Shown here in pieces: positions 60,804 through 64,000 of a stretch of 64,000 bases of DNA; within the stretch, counting starts at the first letter, position 1; every line of letters begins with the position of its first letter. The notes under the pieces were generated by a model. That model was not told the origin of the DNA, ran no database searches, and saw only the letters and a list, made by a program, of their open reading frames with translations. The stretch comes from Bacillota bacterium (GTDB lineage Bacteria; Bacillota; UBA4882; UBA8346). A program made the translations under genes and the position numbers. The DNA lies in NCBI GenBank assembly GCA_023429995.1, contig JAEZCE010000086.1:129027-193026 (forward strand), read 5' to 3'.

Positions 60804-61553
60804 ATGAATCAACAAACCCCTAAAAACATCTGTAAATATTTGGTTTCGGGCGACTCCATATCCAGGGGAGTCATCTATGATGAAACAAAGCAAAAATATG
60901 TGGTTTTAGCCGACAACTATGTGGCGTTACTTCAAAAGAGACTTGCCGGTGTGGTTTCCAATACGGCCAAGTTTGGGAATACTTTGATGAAAGGCATATC
61001 AAGGCTCAGAGACGACATTATCAAGGACAAACCGGATATTGTGTTAATTGAATACGGCGGCAACGACTGTGATTATGACTGGGAGAAAATCGCCAGTTTT
61101 CCCGAGGGGATTCATGAACCCAAGACCGATTTTAACCAGTTCGAAAAGACATTGATCACAACGGTGGAATTTCTGAAGAATCATAAGGTTATTCCGGTTT
61201 TGATGACCCTGCCGCCGCTCAATGCGGATCGCTATTTGAAATGGGTCAGTAGAAACAACCCTCTGGCCGAAACGAATATTTTAAAATGGCTGGGCAGCGT
61301 CACCAGGATTTATTGGTGGCAGGAACGTTACAGTTCGACGATTATCCGGGTGGCCGAGGCGACCAAAACCCGTTGGATCGATATTCGGGGCGCATTTCTC
61401 CAGTATCCCGATTTCAATAAGTTTTTATGCCTGGATGGGATTCACCCCAATGGGGAAGGACACCGGATTATCGCGGACAAGGTATTGGAGTATATCGCAA
61501 CGGAGTATGCCTTTTTATTAAAAGAGAGTAATGGGCTGGCGACGGAAGGGTGA
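60804..61553 (+). CDS. SGNH/GDSL-family hydrolase
   Basis: A 249-residue esterase-like protein. Block I is LVSGDSISRG (nucleophile Ser18), block III is EYGGNDCDYDW, and block V is LDGIHPNGEGH, giving the Ser-Asp-His triad. There is no signal peptide, so it is cytoplasmic. Substrates of this family range from acyl esters to acetylated sugars; nothing here narrows it. GAGGT lies eight bases before the ATG. Convergent with the MFS gene. Confidence 0.9.
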   Translation: MNQQTPKNICKYLVSGDSISRGVIYDETKQKYVVLADNYVALLQKRLAGVVSNTAKFGNTLMKGISRLRDDIIKDKPDIVLIEYGGNDCDYDWEKIASFPEGIHEPKTDFNQFEKTLITTVEFLKNHKVIPVLMTLPPLNADRYLKWVSRNNPLAETNILKWLGSVTRIYWWQERYSSTIIRVAEATKTRWIDIRGAFLQYPDFNKFLCLDGIHPNGEGHRIIADKVLEYIATEYAFLLKESNGLATEG

Positions 61554-61562
61554 AGCTTGGCA

Positions 61563-62789
61563 TTACCCGGCGACCTCTTCCCCACCTGAATTTTTCTTGA
61601 CCCAATCTCCCTTGACGGAGTCTTCCCCGACCCGCAATATAACTGACAAGATGACAGTTATCATTCCAAGGGTTAAAAATGTCACCCGTAATGAAATATC
61701 CGTTAATGCTCCGACTATCGGGTAGAGAAACGCGGTAAAAACCCGTTCCAGCATGGATACGCCCGATAAAACCGTAGCCCGGCTTGAACTTTCAATTTCA
61801 TCATTGATGAGCGCATTCAGCATCGGCGCCCGAAACATTTTCAGATTGGTGACACCGAAAATGGCAATCACGGCCATGATGATACCGGGAATCAAGGATA
61901 CGGACAGATATAAAACCCCGGGGATGACTGAAGTGAAAAATAAAGTGTTTTTCATGCCTAGGCGGCGCTTGAGAAAAGGAGTCAGCGATAAAAGCAGGAT
62001 GGCGGTTAAATTAAAGCCTGATGCGATAAAGCCTTGCCAGGCAATAGGAAACTTATTTTCGAGCAGTAATGATTGATAAAACCAGAACATAAAAAAGGTT
62101 AACGAGGAAATGAAGGCAAAATTAAAACTGAATGCCCGTAACCTCGGCTGGTGAAAAATATATAAAAAGCCATTCAATCCTTGCCGGATTGCGCTTTCAC
62201 CACTTTTTTCATAGCTTCCCTCTTTAACCCACAGCAGGATCAACCCCGAGATGCCGATGGCAATTGCCGTAGCAACGAAAACAAGGCCCAATGCGCTTTT
62301 ATAGGCTACCAGATGACTGCCGGCAAACAGTGTGCCCGCTGGAAACGCCAGAAACATTCCGGCGGTGCCGAAAGCATCACAGCGGGCCATGACGGTATCG
62401 GCCCTATTTTCTTGATGACTCTCTTTGAGAATTTCATAAAGGATGGCGCGGTCGGCGCCGCTTAAAAGCGTCATCCCGATGGCGCAGATAACCTCGGCTA
62501 TGATTAAAACCGGGTAAGAAGTAAAGAACCCAAAAAGCAAAAAGCCGATTCCAAAGAAGCAGGACCCGAAGAATAAAGAAATCTTTCTGCCCAGCCTGTC
62601 GGCAACGACCCCGGTCGGTATTTCCAAGACGAACATTCCCACCGAAAATATGGTTTCCAGCAAAAACATCTGGGTATAATCCAGTCCGGCCCGGTAAAGG
62701 TAGAACGGCACCACCAGTGCGCCGCAAAATTGAAGGCTCTTAAAAAAGTTGAACCCATATAATAAAAGGATGTTTTTGTTATATTTCAT
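61563..62789 (-). CDS. MFS transporter
   Basis: A 408-residue major facilitator with twelve predicted membrane segments and the family A-motif GVVADRLGRKISLFFG between segments 2 and 3. Probably a drug or metabolite efflux protein. The start codon follows a weak GGTAAGG site. It lies 14 bases after the VOC-family gene on the same strand, so the two are co-transcribed. Confidence 0.9.
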   Translation of the reverse strand: MKYNKNILLLYGFNFFKSLQFCGALVVPFYLYRAGLDYTQMFLLETIFSVGMFVLEIPTGVVADRLGRKISLFFGSCFFGIGFLLFGFFTSYPVLIIAEVICAIGMTLLSGADRAILYEILKESHQENRADTVMARCDAFGTAGMFLAFPAGTLFAGSHLVAYKSALGLVFVATAIAIGISGLILLWVKEGSYEKSGESAIRQGLNGFLYIFHQPRLRAFSFNFAFISSLTFFMFWFYQSLLLENKFPIAWQGFIASGFNLTAILLLSLTPFLKRRLGMKNTLFFTSVIPGVLYLSVSLIPGIIMAVIAIFGVTNLKMFRAPMLNALINDEIESSSRATVLSGVSMLERVFTAFLYPIVGALTDISLRVTFLTLGMITVILSVILRVGEDSVKGDWVKKNSGGEEVAG

Positions 62790-62803
62790 GGTCCATCAAA
62801 ACC

Positions 62804-63259
62804 TTACCGACTCCAATTTTGAATTTCGATGAAATTGCCCTCCGGATCGGCCGCATAGACAGCGGTCAACAATCCCAAGGTTTCATATTGCTTTTTAATT
62901 ACAGCTCCCAGTTGTTTTCCGCCGTGGGCGATGACCCCGGCCAGCACGGTTTCCACATCGTCGACATGGAAGGCCAGGTGGCCCAAACCCTGCCGGTTGA
63001 TGGCCGTTTCCTCCTTGCGGAGCCGCTCCGGTTGATATTGAAATATTTCCAGGGTGGGTCCGCCCTCTTGGTACCCGGGCAGCTGAAGGTGGATTCCCCG
63101 GATCCCGACTTCTTTGATTCCGGTCAATTCTTCAACCCAGGGGCCGGATAAATCTCTTTCGGGATAGAGGGGTTTGCAGTCAAAGACCTGGATATAAAAA
63201 TCACATAACTTACGCCAGTCTTTGGCGATGATGTTGGTGTGAACGTAACGGATGGACAT
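62804..63259 (-). CDS. VOC-family (glyoxalase-like) protein
   Basis: A 151-residue vicinal-oxygen-chelate protein: IRYVHTNIIAKDWRKLCDFYIQVFDC at the start, metal-ligand candidates in GIRGIHLQLP, GHLAFHVDDVE and FIEIQNW, in two beta-alpha-beta-beta-beta modules. The pattern recalls glyoxalase I or methylmalonyl-CoA epimerase relatives; the reaction cannot be assigned. AGGAGG precedes the ATG at 63259. Together with the MFS gene, a resistance-type pair is possible. Confidence 0.85.
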   Translation of the reverse strand: MSIRYVHTNIIAKDWRKLCDFYIQVFDCKPLYPERDLSGPWVEELTGIKEVGIRGIHLQLPGYQEGGPTLEIFQYQPERLRKEETAINRQGLGHLAFHVDDVETVLAGVIAHGGKQLGAVIKKQYETLGLLTAVYAADPEGNFIEIQNWSR

Positions 63260-63479
63260 GAAGGAACCTCCTGGATATATCAATTGATATCAAAATCTTT
63301 CGACACAATAGGATCGGCTTCTATTTTCCTTTGATTCGAAAAGATTTCTAATATTTTTACTCAACTTTCGTAATCGAATTTGCCATTAAAAGCTGGATAT
63401 CATTGGGAAACATCATACCAACAGCTAACTTGACAAACGGGATTATGTACCTATCTATTAAGCTAAAATGTTGGTCCAC

Positions 63480-63610
63480 CCCTCATTCTATCTTTCTCCC
63501 TCGGGAGAAACGAACCGCGGTGCGCTGGAGCCCTTTTAGGGTTTAAGAAGTTTGACAGTCTTGACAGGGCCTTCGTTTCTCCCGAAGGCGGGAGAAAGCA
63601 AGAATGAGGG
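63480..63610. mobile_element. 131-bp MITE-like palindromic element
   Basis: Inverted ends of about 35 bases: CCCTCATTCT...TTTCTCCC..TCGGGAGAAACGAA on the left is the complement of TTCGTTTCTCCCGA..GGGAGAAAGC.AGAATGAGGG on the right, differing by a few bases. The core of about 60 bases has no reading frame. No clear target-site duplication was found. The 63260-63783 interval otherwise shows no gene. Confidence 0.65.
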
Positions 63611-63769
63611 CTTGAACCCCAGGACAACACTTCCATTAAACGTATGAAGTGGTTAACTTTTTTATCTATTTTTTTTGAAGCGATAAGATCTAAGATTGTC
63701 CATATATTTTTTTATTTTTTCCCATACTTACGTATCAATTGTTTTCTACGGCTTTTTCCTTTGCGAAAG

Positions 63770-63798
63770 TTGAGTTTATAACCATGTATTTTTATTAT
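63770..63798 (+). promoter_or_regulatory. Possible promoter before the terminal repeat array
   Basis: TTGAGT (63770-63775), a 17-base spacer and TATTAT (63793-63798). The predicted start (~63805) lies after the ATG at 63784, so this promoter and that start codon cannot both be used. Confidence 0.35.
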
Positions 63799-64000
63799 AC
63801 CACAAAATTCATCCACGGCGCGAATGCCGTTGCTTATGGAAAATCCAAGGCTTTTGCCATTTTACTCTTTTGTGAAACGGAAAAAATGTTTGAAGAAATG
63901 CAATCACCCAAGGGAGAAATGAAAAAAATGTTTGAAGAAATGCAATCACCCAAGGGAGAAATGAAAAAAATGTTTGAAGAAATGCAATCACCCAAGGGAG
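63784..64000 (+). CDS. Partial open frame running into the 42-bp repeat (window edge)
   Basis: From ATG at 63784 the frame is open to the window end: a 34-residue unique start (MYFYYTTKFIHGANAV...) and then repeats of MFEEMQSPKGEMKK. The ribosome site is weak (GTTGAG). An opposite-strand frame is also open across the repeat, so neither strand is certain to be coding. The product would be truncated here by the window only. Confidence 0.3.
   Translation, partial: MYFYYTTKFIHGANAVAYGKSKAFAILLFCETEKMFEEMQSPKGEMKKMFEEMQSPKGEMKKMFEEMQSPKG
63886..64000. repeat. 42-bp tandem repeat at window edge
   Basis: Units start at 63886, 63928 and 63970 (ATGTTTGAAGAAATGCAATC...GAAATGAAAAAA), each exactly 42 bp and identical as far as seen; the third is cut by the window. 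The period equals that of the array at 25.0 kb, and both encode seven-residue-multiple repeats, but the sequences are unrelated. Confidence 0.92.

Noticed and set aside
60625..60807. Sixty-codon frame before the SGNH hydrolase
   Set aside because: It contains the hydrolase promoter, has Trp/Phe-rich chance composition and no ribosome site.

Overview
The window looks like a chromosomal segment of an anaerobic, Gram-positive-type (Firmicutes-affiliated) fermenter. The evidence is strong AGGAGG-type ribosome sites with frequent TTG/GTG starts, a T-box leader of the glycyl-tRNA synthetase type, a SpoIIM-family protein, YesM/YesN-type two-component systems, UPF0291 and DUF2905 proteins, and a complete HydE/HydF/HydG maturation set for [FeFe]-hydrogenase. 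A hydrogen-forming lineage such as Hydrogenispora would fit, but I cannot prove the genus. No rRNA, tRNA or CRISPR array was seen.

Layout. 0.3-12.7 kb: a carbohydrate locus with an AraC regulator, an IS1595-type transposase remnant, a sugar ABC importer (two permeases and a binding protein, no ATPase), an unrecognised 510-residue protein, a YesM/YesN sensor-regulator pair and a GH38 alpha-mannosidase. 12.7-16 kb: an accessory patch with small genes, a nonsense-interrupted frame, an Xre repressor with its own operator, and a coupled cassette ending in a retropepsin-like protease. 16-25 kb: housekeeping genes folE2, a PHP phosphoesterase, a DUF362 ferredoxin-like protein, a degenerate M28-like membrane protein, ruvCAB, queH, DUF2905, recO and DUF4342. 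25.0-25.5 kb: a 21/42-bp tandem repeat between two near-identical terminators. 25.6-33.3 kb: a histidine kinase, response regulator, ABC ATPase, a secreted triple-repeat protein and two paralogous FtsX-like permeases.

33.3-39.2 kb: the hydrogenase maturation operon hydG-aspA-hydF-TM1266-hydE, preceded by its own promoter and a roughly 225-nt leader with mutually exclusive terminator and antiterminator pairings. 39.5-42.3 kb: a DMT exporter and two divergent AraC regulators. 42.4-49.3 kb: an operon for a split transketolase, a second sugar ABC importer, a GntR/FadR regulator and a DUF4867 protein, with a palindromic operator over its promoter. 49.4-54.8 kb: a DMT exporter, a DUF2000 protein, T-box-spoIIM-like-glyRS and a cNMP-binding/DUF2225 protein. 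54.8-63.3 kb: a heterodimeric ABC exporter, UPF0291, the RpoD-type sigma factor, an SGNH hydrolase, an MFS transporter and a VOC protein. 63.5-64 kb: a MITE-like palindrome and a second 42-bp tandem repeat that runs off the window.

How the parts work together. Both sugar importers lack an ATPase and probably share one encoded elsewhere. The first feeds mannose-containing oligosaccharides to the mannosidase under YesM/YesN control. The second feeds a pentose-phosphate-type reaction under GntR control. The most striking undescribed candidates are the hydG attenuator, the exported triple-repeat/ABC module and the heptad-encoding tandem arrays.
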